DNA of 64,000 nucleotides from the NCBI GenBank assembly GCA_013397865.1, contig VZTI01003934.1:658412-722411 (forward strand). Reading direction: 5' to 3'. Below, in pieces: positions 13,257 to 25,300 of this stretch. A program made the position numbers and the translations under genes. The notes beneath the pieces were generated by a model that saw only the letters and a program-made list of their open reading frames with translations, did no database searches and was not told the origin of the DNA. Position 1 is the stretch's first letter, and the number at the start of each line of letters is the position of its first letter. Source of the stretch: Struthidea cinerea (taxonomy: Eukaryota; Chordata; Aves; Passeriformes; Corcoracidae).

Positions 13257-16200
13257 CTAAGAAGCAAATACAAAGTGCAGTCAGAAGTAAATACCCAGGC
13301 CAAGAACCCACCCTTAGCCACTGCAAAAGGCATCTCCCAGCAGCCCTTAACCAGAAACTTATCCCAAGGGCTGGCTGTGAGGACCCACCTGGCAGCCACG
13401 TGGACTACTTAAGATATTTGCTTGTAACAGAGATTTATGAGGTGCTTTATGGGAAGGTCTGCTCATCCTTGTCAGCTGGATTTGAAAATGACAACAGGTC
13501 CTTCTGTTTCTCTCCCTCTTGAACAGATTCATGTAACTAATGGCTTATTTTCAGCACCATGTCTGTGATTCCAGGGACATTAGCAAGTGTGACAATAGAC
13601 AAAATTACAGTCTCTTCCAGAAAACTCTGGGAAATAACTGAAAATAATGCAGTGTATTGGCAGCTGTCTTAACCATGCTCAGGAGCAGGCAGTGTTGTGT
13701 AAGACACAAGCCTGCATCTGCAGCATGCGGCGGCTACACTCACCTGCCAGCCTGTTAAATCTGCTTTGACTGATGTTTGCTGTCAGATACTTCTGTTTGG
13801 ATGCTTTGTTTTTAATAATCTAACATTGCCAATCATATGTTTTCTTAACATTTTCATATGGTTTTCCCCCACCGCATTTGCATTTCTCTACAACAGGAAA
13901 TGCGAGAATATGCACAAAAGCATCTCTTATTACCCCAACCACATTTTTAGCAACCTGCTGTCTTAATGTCATCCAGCACTAATCTGAGAACCCAGCCAAC
14001 TACCCAATACTTTTGAGGCATGAAAAAAGACAAGTCACACAACCTGTTAGGAAGAACTTTGTATGCAGAGGAATTAACCCTCCAAATCTGAGATGTGAAA
14101 ATTTTGTCAAAAATCAAGCTACACATGTTTAAGAACCAAGACTACAGCTGCTGCAAGGCCTGACTGGTGAAAAAAGGTTCGCACATACATATTTCAATGA
14201 AGATATTTTTAATATGGTTTAAGATTGCAAAATCTCAACCTAAGAAAAGCCTCAGGAATTTATACTATCTGATCTCCTCCTTTAAGGGAATCCAGCCCAG
14301 GTCATCCATCAACGGCATTAACAAGCCATAGGAGTCACTGAACAATGGTCTCATTTATCCCATCCCACGTAATGCAGCACATCAGCTGCTCCAGAGAACA
14401 CTCGGACAATGTGCCCAAACATGCACTGAAGCATTTCTGCCTAGGACCAGTTTAGTCTCTGAAGCCTGGGACAACTACTGATCACACAAAGTATTTCTGT
14501 AACAACTAGCATTCAGCTCAAATCTGCATTCCTCAAATTTTGCCTCCTACTGCCTGTTTTTCTGCCCAATGAGAAAAACAAACAAAAGGGGCCAAGCTTA
14601 CCTTTGACCCACCTCTCAGACCCAGAGAAATTGCAAGACTCACCAAAAACAGCGCTGGCAGTAGAGGTCCCCGTCACAGCCATGGCAGCGCAAAGTGGCA
14701 TCTTCGTTGCAGATGCAGCACCAGGGTAACTCATCCTCATCACTATCATCTGCCCTTGCAAGAGCTGGGGTGGTTGGAGTGTGGCTCTAATTCACACAGA
14801 AAACAACAGACAGTTCAAACCCCAGCACAGACAATAAAGGACTTTAACTGTAACGCATGGTGGCCACAGTGACCTGTCCCATGGTCCATAGTTTACTCCC
14901 TGTTGATCCTCAGTCTGTGAGAAGAACTTGCCCAGAGCGCAGGGACAGGCTCCATATGCATCTAGATTGTCAAATAAAAACCCAAAGTAGTTGCTAGAAT
15001 TTGGGTTTGTATCTGTTGCTTGGAACGTAAACAGGTATTCAGCCTCATTTAGTGTCAGCAGTGACGTACACCCACATTGTGTGTGCTGTGCTAAGGGCAT
15101 GAAGCCCAGATCTTCTGGCAGGCACCACAACAATACCATGTGACAGACAATTCCTGCTGCAAAAGCAAGAGATCAAGCAGGTTTGCTGAAAGGGGCTGTG
15201 TGGGAAGGGAAAGGAATGCGGAGGTGGGGGTGTTGTTTTCTCCCTATTGTAGAAAGAAAACTGTGGGACAAAGGAAGTGCTTTGCCAAAAGGTCCCTACT
15301 ATTCCTATGTACCTGAGGCTGGGGCAAAAAGATCTTCTGAAATCATAATCTAAGTATTTCCATACAGCCAACTATGGTCTCCTTCTCCATTACAGAGAAC
15401 TCATGTAGAACTGAAAACACACTGAGACATAGTGCCTGGACACTGGCAAAGGCAGCTTCCTGACACAGGCTTTTCCTAACACTATCTTTTACATCAGTAA
15501 TCCCAGAAATGCAAGGTGTCATAGCTGAGATGGATGTTTTTGATAGTGCTTACAATTATATCATTTCTGCCACTGGGAGCACACCTGACAGGTGCCTGTG
15601 AGTCACAGGTGCATTAATTCCTGTAATACACATTAGAGATTGTGTATATATTTCCACAGTAGGCCGGAATCCACTCTGAGCATAGGATATCTTGCTACTA
15701 ATTCCTTCCTCTGACATTATATGAGAACATGGGCAGTAGAATGCTATCCAGAGGTTCTATTCTGCACATGCTGAAAGCACCGGTAAACTTCCCATTTACT
15801 CTGGTTCAGGCTGTATGGTACTACACGGTGGCCTTGTTGATCTAATTATACATATATATAGATGTGTATAATTCTCTAGTATCCGTATTGTGAGGTGTCT
15901 ACCAACTTCTCTTGGTTTACATGACACTGTAACATTCAACACAAAGCCAGTCTGAAAGGAATTGTATTCCAGGGAACAATTCCTTTTAAAAGTACAAGGA
16001 TGATTCACAGCTGAGCTCAGAGCTGGTTGGCCTTGCCGAAGCTGCTTGGCTTGTTTGCTCTGGAGAAACTGGTTGGTTAATTTTTTTTCTGCATCAAGCC
16101 TAGGATACAGCAAACTTTTGCTGTGGAACTGTTCTCTCCTGACACCCTGGAACATTCAAGATGGCAATTCAACAGATCCTGACCAGTTCACTGACCTTTT

Positions 16201-19200
16201 GCTTTGCTTTCTTACTCAGGTTCTGTTGTGAGGGTCCTGGTTGGGTGGTCTGATCTGGGGGAATGTTGAATCCACTTGCTTCATCCAGGGCTGCTTCCTC
16301 TGTGAGCTGGTAACGACACAAAGCAAGAAGTCTCTTGTTTCAAACACAGCTGGGAGCCTCATTCTAGGCCCTAAACCTCCTGCGCTTGTTGCTGTCATGC
16401 AGTAACAGGAGATGACAACTCTGAATGCAGCTGGTGTTACCCAGACAGATGTAAGCTCGCTCTGCACTCAGAACACTCTGTGTCCATTGTGGACAGTCTG
16501 CAGCAGCAGGGGCCTGCAGCTCACACAGTCTGTTTGCAGCGCAGCTATCACACCCTCAGCATCATTCTGATCACACACATGTGACATATCAGACAAACTT
16601 AAGCTCAGGTCTGCCTGTAAGACAATTCAGAGACATTTTAGAGAGAAATGTAGGCGTAAGCTGAGCTACACAGCACACATCTCATCATCCATGTTCTAAC
16701 TGGCTGGGGGAAAACACAGAAGTGAGGAAGTACCAGCAGAGCGGGGTTACACAGGAGACACACACAGACCACAAGAGACACCAAGCATGAATGAGAAAGA
16801 CAGTGTGACAGACTAGAAGTATTGTTGTCAATTGCCTGTCAAATAGCTGAACGGCCCATGGGAGCTAGTATTGGAAAAGCACTAGGAAAGTAAGGAATGA
16901 AACTCTTCTCAGGAACAGAAACACATCCTTTGTGCTCACCAGGTAACACACACACTGGGCATAACCAAGAGGAAGAAAAACAAGGCCACAGCTGCCACTT
17001 CTGACCTGTTTCAGCACTCTGCGAATGGCCTCCTCCTCAGCCACTTCCTCATCACTGTCAGGGAGCTTATAGGTTTCCAGTGTAACTGTAGGAGTAAGAA
17101 ATGTGACTGTAACCCACACCTGCCTCAAGCCTAGTGCCCACGTAGGTACCAGAGACAATTCTTTGTGGTGTGAGCTGGCTGTGGCATTCTGGCTCTGACC
17201 TTTTAAGGTGCAGATTCCTCAAAAAGGACATTACTGTTTAATACTTGGAAGAGAGAAGGAAAAGATCCCCACCAAAACCAGAGCTTTGGTTTTAAAAATT
17301 TGGTTAACCTCATCAGAGCATGCTAGAATTCTCCCAAAGGAGGGTGCAAGACAAAGCAGTTTGACCTTTCAGTTCTAGCCTTTATTCTCAATTTAGGTCT
17401 TTCATATTCATTTTATGACAAACCAACCTGTCCAACTTTGCAGACAGAGCCAAATCTCAGTCTGTTTCTTGCAGAACAGAGGAATTAAATGGATAAACAC
17501 TCAGAAATGAATTTACTCTGTCATACCAACTTGATTCCTCTCTTAGCACTGTATTCTCGTCTGCTACCCACCTTTCTCTGGGTCCTCGCCTTTGAGTGCT
17601 GCCAGTCTCTTGGCAACCTGTAGGATCTTTTCCTGCCTAGTGTTCTCTTCTCGCAGCTCAGCAGCAGCTTCTGCCAGAAGTTTATTCTTCTCTTCCTCTA
17701 GCTGTTTTGGGTCCAGATTTGCAGGGCAAACACAATCTTCACTCTCCCGATTGAGATCATTCAAACTTTGGCTACTAACAGCTGCAGGCAGACACACAGA
17801 ACACACTGGTGACTCAGCAGCAATGTTCCTTGGGCACAGAAAACACGACAAACAGTGCTATGAGAGCAACTTGCTGGATAACAAGGGGAAAAGGTGTGCC
17901 AGTAGGATCCCCACTGTACACGAAGAGAAGAAAATGAACTAATCTGTGGCCTACAGTGAGATTACAGAGAAAGCACTGCAGCCAGCAAGATAATGGTATG
18001 CCAGATTCTGATGTTTTGTAACAGTGCACAGGTGCATTAGGAGTAGCAACAGCTCCTCCCCAGGGACGCGTCACCTTAGAGAAACAGAGAATCTGAATAA
18101 TACAAGCCTGACAAGAAGAACCATCTCCAGGCAAAGACACTGAGACCCAGATAGGCTGCTCTTGGTCGGTGTGGGGGGTCATAAGGGGAAGATACGGACA
18201 AACTGGACACTCAGCTCACCTGGAAGTTACATAGGGAGGCACATATTCCCTTCTCAGCATAGCACATACATTATTAGACATAAACAGGTCTGTGGAAGCC
18301 AAAACATACCTTGAGGCTGAACTCTTGGTCTGTAACACTCATCAATGGCAATCTCCTCAGACAGCTGAGTTAACAGGTCATCTGTCTGCTGGACCAGGCT
18401 TCTGGTATCAGGAGGCTGGTGTACCTAAGAAACCAGGGGAGTGTGGGGAAAAGGCAAATGAGAGGAAAGTGGCATACTGAATCAAAGGAAAAGTTTGGCA
18501 ACAAGGTCACCCTGGATGGGAGCAGCATACAAAGATGCCTCCACTGATATTGAGAATCTCAGTTTACAGTTACATGGTGTAAGATTTGTAAGGGTTTCAT
18601 TTTCAGAGGTGCTGAATGCACACAGCTCTAAGAGCAGTCACCCAAACAAGGCAAAGGGGTGCTGAATGTGTAGGAGTACATGCTGCTGGGTCCCAACTCC
18701 AGCTCTGCCACTACCTGCAGTGTAAACAAAGTGCCATTCTCAACAGTGCCAGCCAGCAGCCCCACAGAGACCTAGGGTAACAGCTGGGCATGCAGCTGAA
18801 AAAGAACCATAAGGAAATGGTATCTTGGGGGACAAGATCATTCCTACAGGCTTTCAAGGCAATATATCCAACTGATTCCTCTGCAACCTCAGGCAAATCA
18901 CGCTGGCTTCAATTTCTGGAAAACTTAACAGGATTCTGCCCAGCTGGTATACAGTAATAACTAGAAGATGCAATTAGAAGGTAGGCTTGATAAGCCTCCA
19001 ACACAAACAGCTCTGAAAAACTATGACCACTCAGGTACATAAATGAGTAAAAAACTTTAGCATCTGTTGTTAAAAATATACACACAAACTACATCTGGCA
19101 AAAAGGAACATGTTGCATTCAAATTGAAGCAGTGAACTGGTAAAGACCGGCGATTTGCTTCTGGAGCAATGACACAATCAGGAAACAGAGATTTCTGAAG

Positions 19201-22200
19201 GAAGCTACCTGGACACAAAAAAGCTGAAGAAGGAGGAATGGTTAACATGCTGTGACACTGGTTACTGTGTCAGCTCAGAATAAATTGCTGACTAAAGAGC
19301 TGAGGGAGCTTACAGGTCTGGGAACTTGGGAAGGAGGATCTCTCCCCTGCAGGACAGCCAACCGGTCCTCCATTTCCTGTGTGGATGGAACAGGTCCCCG
19401 GCCATCCTCCTTCAGGGCCGCCAGCCTAGCTTCGATCTCAGCCTGAGTAGGGATGGACTCTGCAATTCACAATAACCCAAGGGAGGAGATTATTCTGTTA
19501 TTGAAAACAAAAAGCTGTATGTCTTTTTTCTTAAAATTGTATTTCTTTCTGGAATCAGACTCTGAACACCTGAGCAAAACCTCGCCCAGCCCTGACATGA
19601 ATGAGGGGTCATACTGCAGTGACTCAGAGACTACCCTAATGCTAACTGCTATCCCTTTCTTCCAAGTCCTTGCCTCCTTCACAGTTTATCTCCTAGCCGT
19701 AAAGCGAGTATTATAGTGATGTCATCTGGCAATCAGCTGACTTGGGATTCTACGGACAGGCAGAGAAGTAAGTGTCATTTAGGCAGTTCAGTCCATTGGT
19801 CCCACATCTCTTAATGCAATCCTAGCCATATCAGACTGAAACCCTCCCCTGCCACATAACAGATGAGAGGCAATGGCTGCAAGTTGTTCCAGGGGAGGTT
19901 TAGATAGGATATTAGGAAAAATTTCTTCACAGAAAGGCTTGTCAAGCACTGGAAAAGGCTGCCCAGGGAAATGGTTGAGTCACCATCCTTAGAGGTATTC
20001 AAAAGATATGTAGATGTGGCACTTTGGGATATGGTTTAGTGGTGGACTTGGCAGTGCTGGGTTAATGGTTGGACTCAACGATTCTGTGATAACCAGGTAA
20101 CCATCTTGAAGAAGTGTGTTCTTTTTCTTTTAGAGACCACATATAATGTTTTAAATAGTTTATTCTCACGCAAGCACCTCAAAGCTGTCCCAGAACTTGA
20201 CAGCTGTGGACTGGGATAAGAATCCTTTTCCTTATCTGTGAGACAAGGCTGGTCAGAACATAGTCCCACAGAGACTGGAACTGCTGTTGCCCAAGACAAT
20301 GACTCCCAGGAAATCTTCTTCAAAATAGTTTGGCCAAAGACTTTCATTTCATTCTACTCCAAGGGGGTTTGACACAGGTTTTTACCCCAAACTATGGAAA
20401 ACGAGAAAGTGATTTTACAGGTAAGATACTGCCCCAATACTGAGTAGTAGTTGCAAGAGAAACCTCAAGAAGCAAAACAGAACTGGAACATTGATCTAAA
20501 ATCGTTGTAGAATTCAGCCATTGTGGCAGCAGGACTTGGATGCTCTGTCCTATTTTAAGCCTTCATTCTCTAATATCACAGCCTCTTAAAGCCCAGCACT
20601 CCCTCTCCCTCCAGGTTTCTTGTTTCCCAAACATTAGTGTTCCCCCCCAAGGTATTTATGGTATTCTTTAAAACTCACTCGGTTTCCTTTCCTCCCTGAG
20701 CCTCTCCAGTCTCTCTGCAATAGCTCTATCCTCTTTTGAGAGACCCTGGTATCTGGAGCCTGCTTGACCTGGGGGTTTTGCAGCTGCCTTCTGTTGGTCT
20801 TTCAGCTGGTTTTGTTTAGCCTCAAAAGCTGCTACACGCCTGTGACAAGGATGGAAAAAACACATGACAATTGAGAACAGGGGTTTTAACGCAGAGATAA
20901 GAAAACATCCTCTGTGAACCCAAGAGGCTATTTGAAGAATGTCAGTGCAGAACAGAAATGAAACCGCTCTCTCCATTATCAGCACAATAAGGTACTCCTA
21001 AGAGTAAGGAAAACCTTAGCTCACAAGAACAGCACACCCGACACTACTGCCTAGGAGACAAGGAACATTTCACCACAAGGTTCCTGTTTCCAAGCCAACT
21101 CTGATCAGCCACAGATAATTGCAGACAGCAGCTGTTCAGGAGTCTATTCAAAAGAGCATACCCCCCAGCCCTCCAAACAAACTAACAACCCAAACAGCAA
21201 CACAAAAGCTCCATCCTTAACCTAATTCTGAACAAGCAGATACCCACATCACAAGCCCCACTTCTGCTGGTATCGACAGGGGAAGAGCAGGGCCTGAAAG
21301 GCTTGTCTGCAGGAGAAAGAACTGCTTGGCAAGTGCAACTCACTTTTTGTAGTTTTCTGGTGGTGACCATTTTGCTGAACTGCTTTGAGACCCGTCTCTG
21401 GAAGACAAAAATGATTTCTCTGAACTAAAGATACTGGCAATACTTCATCATCTAGTGTCTCAACTCAAGAGGAATCAGTAGGTGTTTCTTGACCTCTTGG
21501 TACAGCTCCTTTCATATCCTCATTAATACTGAGAGCAATCAGCTTAAGGAAGGGATTAAGACAATATAGCTGCCCAGGACAGCAGGAGCCTTCATTTCTG
21601 TCTTTTGGTCCAGTTGTTTTGCATCTGAACAGAATGTGATTCAATACAGTCACCAGTGATCCAAAGGAGGTGGGGCTGAAATACCCTTGCCTCCCACAGC
21701 CTGCACCTCCCAGTTCAGAGAGCAGGTAGGGAGTACTTAGGTAAGACTCCCAGTGTAATTAGCTTCCATGCAGCAGGACACTCTGAAAGGAGCTGGGGCA
21801 TGCAACAAACACAGAATTATACAATGCACAAGCAAAACAAAGCGTTACAAAAGTTATTATATAACCACCATCATAATGACATCTTTCAGGACAGTGGAAC
21901 ACTGCACACCACAAAAATGTATAACTGTCTTCTACTTTGCTGTGTTCAGGTTGAGAGACTAGACACTTACGCAAGGTAGTTAGCACATTTTATTCGTTAT
22001 TCGGAATCACAGCTAAGGCCCATATAGTAACGACTGAATGCAACATTGTTGGAACACTTTCCAAAGTTCTAAGGCTTCGATTCTGGAAGCTCTTGCATGA
22101 AGAACAACAACACATGCACCTTACAGAACTGCAGCCTGTGTGTATTACCTGCAGGACAGGATGCCATCCAGAGGGACCTGGACAAGCTCAAGAAGTGGGC

Positions 22201-24908
22201 CCTTGGGAATCTCATGAGGTTAAACAAGACAACGTGCAAGGTGCTGCACCTGGGTTGGGGCAACTCCTGGTATCAACACAGGCTGGGGGATGAACAGATC
22301 AAGAGTAGCCCTGCCCAAAAGGACCTGGGAGTGCTGGTGGATAGGAGGCTGGACATGACCCAGCAATGTGAGCTCACAGCCCAGAAAGCCAACTGTGTCC
22401 TGGGCTGTATCCAGCAGCATGGCCAGCAGGGCAAGGGAGGGGGTTCTGCCCCTCTATTCCTCTCTCATGGGACCCCACCTGGAGTGCTGCATCCAGCTCT
22501 TGGGTCCCCAGCACAGGAAGGACACGGACCTGTTGGAGTGTGTCCAGAGGAGGCCACCAAATTGATTAAGGGGATAAAGCACCTNNNNNNNNNNNNNNNN
22601 NNNNNNNNNCCCCACCTGGAGTGCTGCATCCAGCTCTTGGGTCCCCAGTGGAAGGGGGAAGGAAGGACACGGAAGGACACGGACCTGTTGGAGTGTGTCC
22701 AGAGGAGGCCACCAAATTGATTAGAGGGATAAAGCACCTCTCCTATGAGGAAAGGCTGACAGAATTGGGATTATTCAGCCTGGAAAAGAGACGGCTCCAG
22801 GGTGACCTAACTGCGGCCTTCCAGTACCTGAAGGAAACTTCCAGGAAAGACAGAGAGGGACTTTTTTAGAAGAGCACGTAGTGACAGGACAAGGGGCAAT
22901 GGTTTTAAACTGAAAGAGCGCAGGTTTAGATTAGATATTAGAATAAAATTCTTTACTTAGAGCCTGGTGAAACACTGGAACAGGTTGACCAGAGAAGTTG
23001 TGGATGCCCCCTCTCTGGAAGTGTTCCAAGGCCAGGTGGGATGGAGCTCCGAGCAACATGGTCTAGTGAAAGGTGTCCCTGCCCACAGCACGGGGGTTGG
23101 AAATAGATGAACTTTAAGGTCCCTTCCAACCCAGGCCATTCTATGATTCTATAATCTACCTGCTATCCAATAAGGGAAGATTGTTTTTCTGCTGTAGCTC
23201 TATAATGCTGACATTAAAATGATGAGAAAAAAAAGACCCAGAAGAAACATCAAGACAGGTGGCCTTGTTTTCTTAATGGCTCTGAAGTTGTGAAGGAAAA
23301 TCAGAAAATTTCAAAACTGAAAAGACTGAATACTGTCTTTCACTGTTTCCAGCAGCCCATGAAGATGAAGACCTTCACTAATGAGGCTCTTCTCCTTTAG
23401 AGACCTGCAGAGCCAGAAAATTCCCCCCTTGCTGGTGAAAATTCCTTGCTATAGGAGAAAAGTGAGGAAAAGGAACAAGTGAAATGCAAGAGAAAGAAGA
23501 GGACACAGACAAACTGGCTGACAGAGGGATTCTGGTATGCACCTGTGTTCTTGTGTTGCTTGTTCACGTGTATAATCCTGCCACTACAGAATTACATGTT
23601 TTGTTTTCAACAGGAAGTCTACAGGTTATGTTTGCAAATAATTCTGTTTTCTTTTAAAAGCAAAAAATTTATAGATTTTATGCTACAGAACTTTATGTCT
23701 TCAGGCCACACACAGCAGAGGCCCCTCAACAAGGAGGATTTATGTCACTGTTTGCCCACAGAAGTAATAACACTTTGAACATCTTATTGTCAGGCTACTC
23801 AACTACTACACATCTGAAAAGACTGCCAGAACTGTTAAAGGGGTGTAGATTTCTGGGCAAAACCACAGTGTGTCTTAACCTCAGCCCATCTAGTTAAGCT
23901 ACCCACAGGAATTACGTGACCATCCATGAAGATTTAAACCTGGTGCTTTCAAACTACTTTGTCACCATAAAGAACAGGCACAAATCCTAATTCCTATTTT
24001 TGGACTATACAGGTCATGTAATGACAGTTCAGAGATGTCCTGTCTTGAAATGCCAGGGTCCAGGCAGCATCCACGCACATATGGAAGGCAGAGCTCTTGT
24101 GCAGAAATCTGCAACACCACATGGAATGCAAACTGAAGAAAAAAAACGGGAAACTGTCTTTGGATGAAGAAACACTCCTGTCTTACCCAGTCAGTTTTCC
24201 ATGGCACTGCTTGCACACCTTCTGCTGAGTGTTTCCGCAGCGGGGAACAACAGCACTGAAGCTCCGGCAGCCCGAGCAGAAGGACCGTCCGCAGTTCTTG
24301 CAGCCACACTGCAGAGATAGGAGAGAGGGGTAGGACAGGGCTTCACCACCTCGCCACCACACACCCCCCACCGCTCTGCCCGGCCGCATGCAGGCACAGT
24401 GCCCGTGCCGAGGCACACGAAAAATAATGCTGGGGTTATGCTGATTTTTTTGTGACAGAACTGTTTCACCAGGTGCTGCTGAAGATAGGGAGACTCAAGA
24501 GCCTTGGAGCACCAGCACATAACTCCTGCTGGGAGCTGAGTCACCACTTCACCCCATAGTATAACGAAGTGTGTGTGTGAATTGTCTGAGACCGTGACAA
24601 AATCCTGGATTAGAGGGATAGCATTCAATGACGATTTTTTTTTTTTTTGGTCAGTAATTTCCCGTATTTGAAGACATTTCGGAATCAGGCACCACGAGAG
24701 CTCAGTAAGCAAGGACAACAACGCCAGGATGCTGGCCGGGAAGCGCGTCTCGACGCCGGGCGAAGCAGTTCCCCGTTCCCTTCTCCGACCCTCGCACTGC
24801 GGGGTAGGCGCCCGCGGGACCGGCCCGCTCCTGACCCCCCGCAGCCGGACTTGCCTCTTTCTTGAAGACAGAGAACTTGGACGCGCACCCATAGCAGCGG
24901 CTATCCAT
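13184..24908 (-). CDS. ZFYVE19: Zinc finger FYVE domain-containing protein 19 (ANCHR)
   Basis: ANCHR retains VPS4 at the midbody ring and delays cytokinetic abscission in the Aurora-B NoCut checkpoint. The minus-strand coding exons are 24908-24855, 24308-24187, 21397-21344, 20839-20679, 19459-19314, 18424-18310, 17781-17572, 17085-17006, 16306-16196, 14786-14644 and 13256-13184. They total 1269 bases and 422 aa, and every junction phase agrees. The FYVE-type finger occupies residues 5-53, with eight cysteines at 5, 8, 21, 24, 29, 32, 50 and 53. The middle contains repeated EAKQ/ERLERLR and EIEARLAAL segments, where the family's VPS4-binding MIM motif lies, and a charged coiled coil in exon 7. 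A B-box-like Cys/His finger spans residues 374-411. The start is an ATG in context GCCATGG within a CpG-rich promoter. Intron 1 uses a GC donor. The protein closely matches human ZFYVE19 as I recall it. Confidence 0.95.
14644..14786 (-). CDS. ZFYVE19: ZFYVE19 coding exon 10 (B-box-like finger)
   Basis: This exon encodes ELPWCCICNEDATLRCHGCD and the following DLYCQRCF, the conserved zinc-binding core (residues 370-398). The donor is GTGAGT. Confidence 0.9.
16196..16306 (-). CDS. ZFYVE19: ZFYVE19 coding exon 9
   Basis: This exon encodes residues 315-351, starting LTEEAALDEASGFNIP, a conserved block. I place the donor at GTCAGT, because the nearer GTAAGA at 16211 would break the frame of exon 10. 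The last few residues are therefore less certain. Confidence 0.78.
17006..17085 (-). CDS. ZFYVE19: ZFYVE19 coding exon 8
   Basis: This exon encodes YKLPDSDEEVAEEEAIRRVL, an acidic conserved block, at residues 289-314. Confidence 0.88.
17572..17781 (-). CDS. ZFYVE19: ZFYVE19 coding exon 7 (coiled coil)
   Basis: This is the largest coding exon, residues 219-287, rich in E, K and A heptads (LEEEKNKLLAEAAAELREEN). It is bounded by a CTGCAG acceptor and a GTGGGT donor. Confidence 0.9.
18310..18424 (-). CDS. ZFYVE19: ZFYVE19 coding exon 6
   Basis: This exon encodes residues 180-217 with DDLLTQLSEEIAIDE, matching the conserved human block. The donor is GTATGT. Confidence 0.88.
19314..19459 (-). 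CDS. ZFYVE19: ZFYVE19 coding exon 5 (MIM-like region)
   Basis: This exon encodes residues 132-179, with paired EIEARLAALK and EMEDRLAVLQ motifs in the region where ANCHR's VPS4-interacting motif lies. Confidence 0.88.
19866..20090 (+). mobile_element. CR1 LINE 3' end
   Basis: A 5'-truncated CR1 copy lies in the plus orientation inside ZFYVE19 intron 4, between coding exons 4 and 5. It shows the typical GGTTTAGAT-GGATATTAGGAAAAATTTCTT stretch (in two parts here) and ends in GGACTCAACGATTCTGTGAT, the CR1 terminal octamer region. Divergence marks it as fairly old. Confidence 0.88.
20679..20839 (-). CDS. ZFYVE19: ZFYVE19 coding exon 4
   Basis: This exon encodes residues 78-130: RVAAFEAKQNQLKDQQ, then GLSKEDRAIAERLERLREE, highly similar to the human block. 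Confidence 0.9.
21344..21397 (-). CDS. ZFYVE19: ZFYVE19 coding exon 3
   Basis: This 54-base exon encodes DGSQSSSAKWSPPENYK, the conserved KWSPP linker after the FYVE finger. The donor is GTGAGT. Confidence 0.85.
22153..23151 (+). mobile_element. CR1 LINE fragment with reverse-transcriptase tail
   Basis: This is the 3' kilobase of a CR1 in plus orientation. Its open frame reads like the C-terminal part of CR1 ORF2 (DLDKLKKWALGNLMRLNK, then KDLGVLVDRRLDM, then LSYEERLTELGLFSLEKRRL). It ends in CATTCTATGATTCTATAA, the CR1 3' signature. The copy is interrupted by a 25-N gap with near-identical sequence on both sides. It is a dead element: 5'-truncated and frameshifted. Confidence 0.92.
22585..22609. 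other. Assembly gap (25 N)
   Basis: A run of N lies within the CR1. The sequence just before it (about 22474-22584) recurs just after it (22610-22739), suggesting an unresolved or falsely duplicated join. Confidence 0.98.
24187..24308 (-). CDS. ZFYVE19: ZFYVE19 coding exon 2 (FYVE finger)
   Basis: This exon encodes CGCKNCGRSFCSGC, then QQKVCKQCHGKLT, giving six of the eight zinc-binding cysteines. Confidence 0.92.
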
Positions 24909-25300
24909 GGCGCTACCGCCCTCAGGCACGGCGCTGCAGCCCCGCTATGCCAAGCTCCATGGTCTCCCCCGGTCCAGTGGCTGCCTCAGGGCCGAGGATC
25001 GCCGGCGAGCGGGGCTGTCATAAGCGGGGAGGCACGGACGGCACTCTCCCGTCCCCTCGACACAGGGCAGGCGGCGCACGGCCCGACGGGAGTTGTAGTC
25101 CCTTGCCCCATCCCCCCGCCTTCAGCCGCCAGGCGGTTCTCCGCGAATAAACTACACTGCCCAGAGCTCCGCACGCTCCCAGCACTGGGCCGGCCGGGCT
25201 ACCATCGCCGCGCGATGCATTGTGGTACCTGCAGTCTGGTGCCGCTGCCGGACCCCGCTGGAGGCGCCATGTCCCGGCGGGAATTACTGTGCTTGGGTAT
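24685..25300. promoter_or_regulatory. CpG-rich promoter region of ZFYVE19
   Basis: This stretch is markedly rich in G, C and CG dinucleotides against an AT-rich background. It covers ZFYVE19 exon 1 and the DNA just upstream. Such islands are usual at housekeeping promoters and can be bidirectional. In human I recall DNAJC17 diverging from here, but I could not find its exons in this window. Confidence 0.75.
24855..24908 (-). CDS. ZFYVE19: ZFYVE19 coding exon 1
   Basis: This exon encodes MDSRCYGCASKFSVFKKE, with the first cysteine pair of the FYVE finger. The donor reads GAG/GCAAGT, a GC-type splice site; no GT nearby keeps the frame as well. Confidence 0.88.

Larger units (their letters stand above)
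21398..24186 (-). other. ZFYVE19 intron 2
   Basis: This 2.8-kb intron is largely occupied by a CR1 copy, with an assembly gap and duplicated flanks. The rest is AT-rich and without recognised features. Confidence 0.75.

Noticed and set aside
17592..17942. 116-codon plus-strand open frame opposite ZFYVE19 exon 7
   Set aside because: It is the antisense shadow of a real coiled-coil exon.
22097..22737. 207-codon plus-strand open frame with reverse-transcriptase-like sequence
   Set aside because: It is the truncated 3' part of a dead CR1 interrupted by Ns, not a host gene.
24191..24892. 233-codon minus-strand open frame overlapping ZFYVE19 exons 1-2
   Set aside because: It reads through the GC-AG intron in a different frame; only the spliced product restores the FYVE finger.
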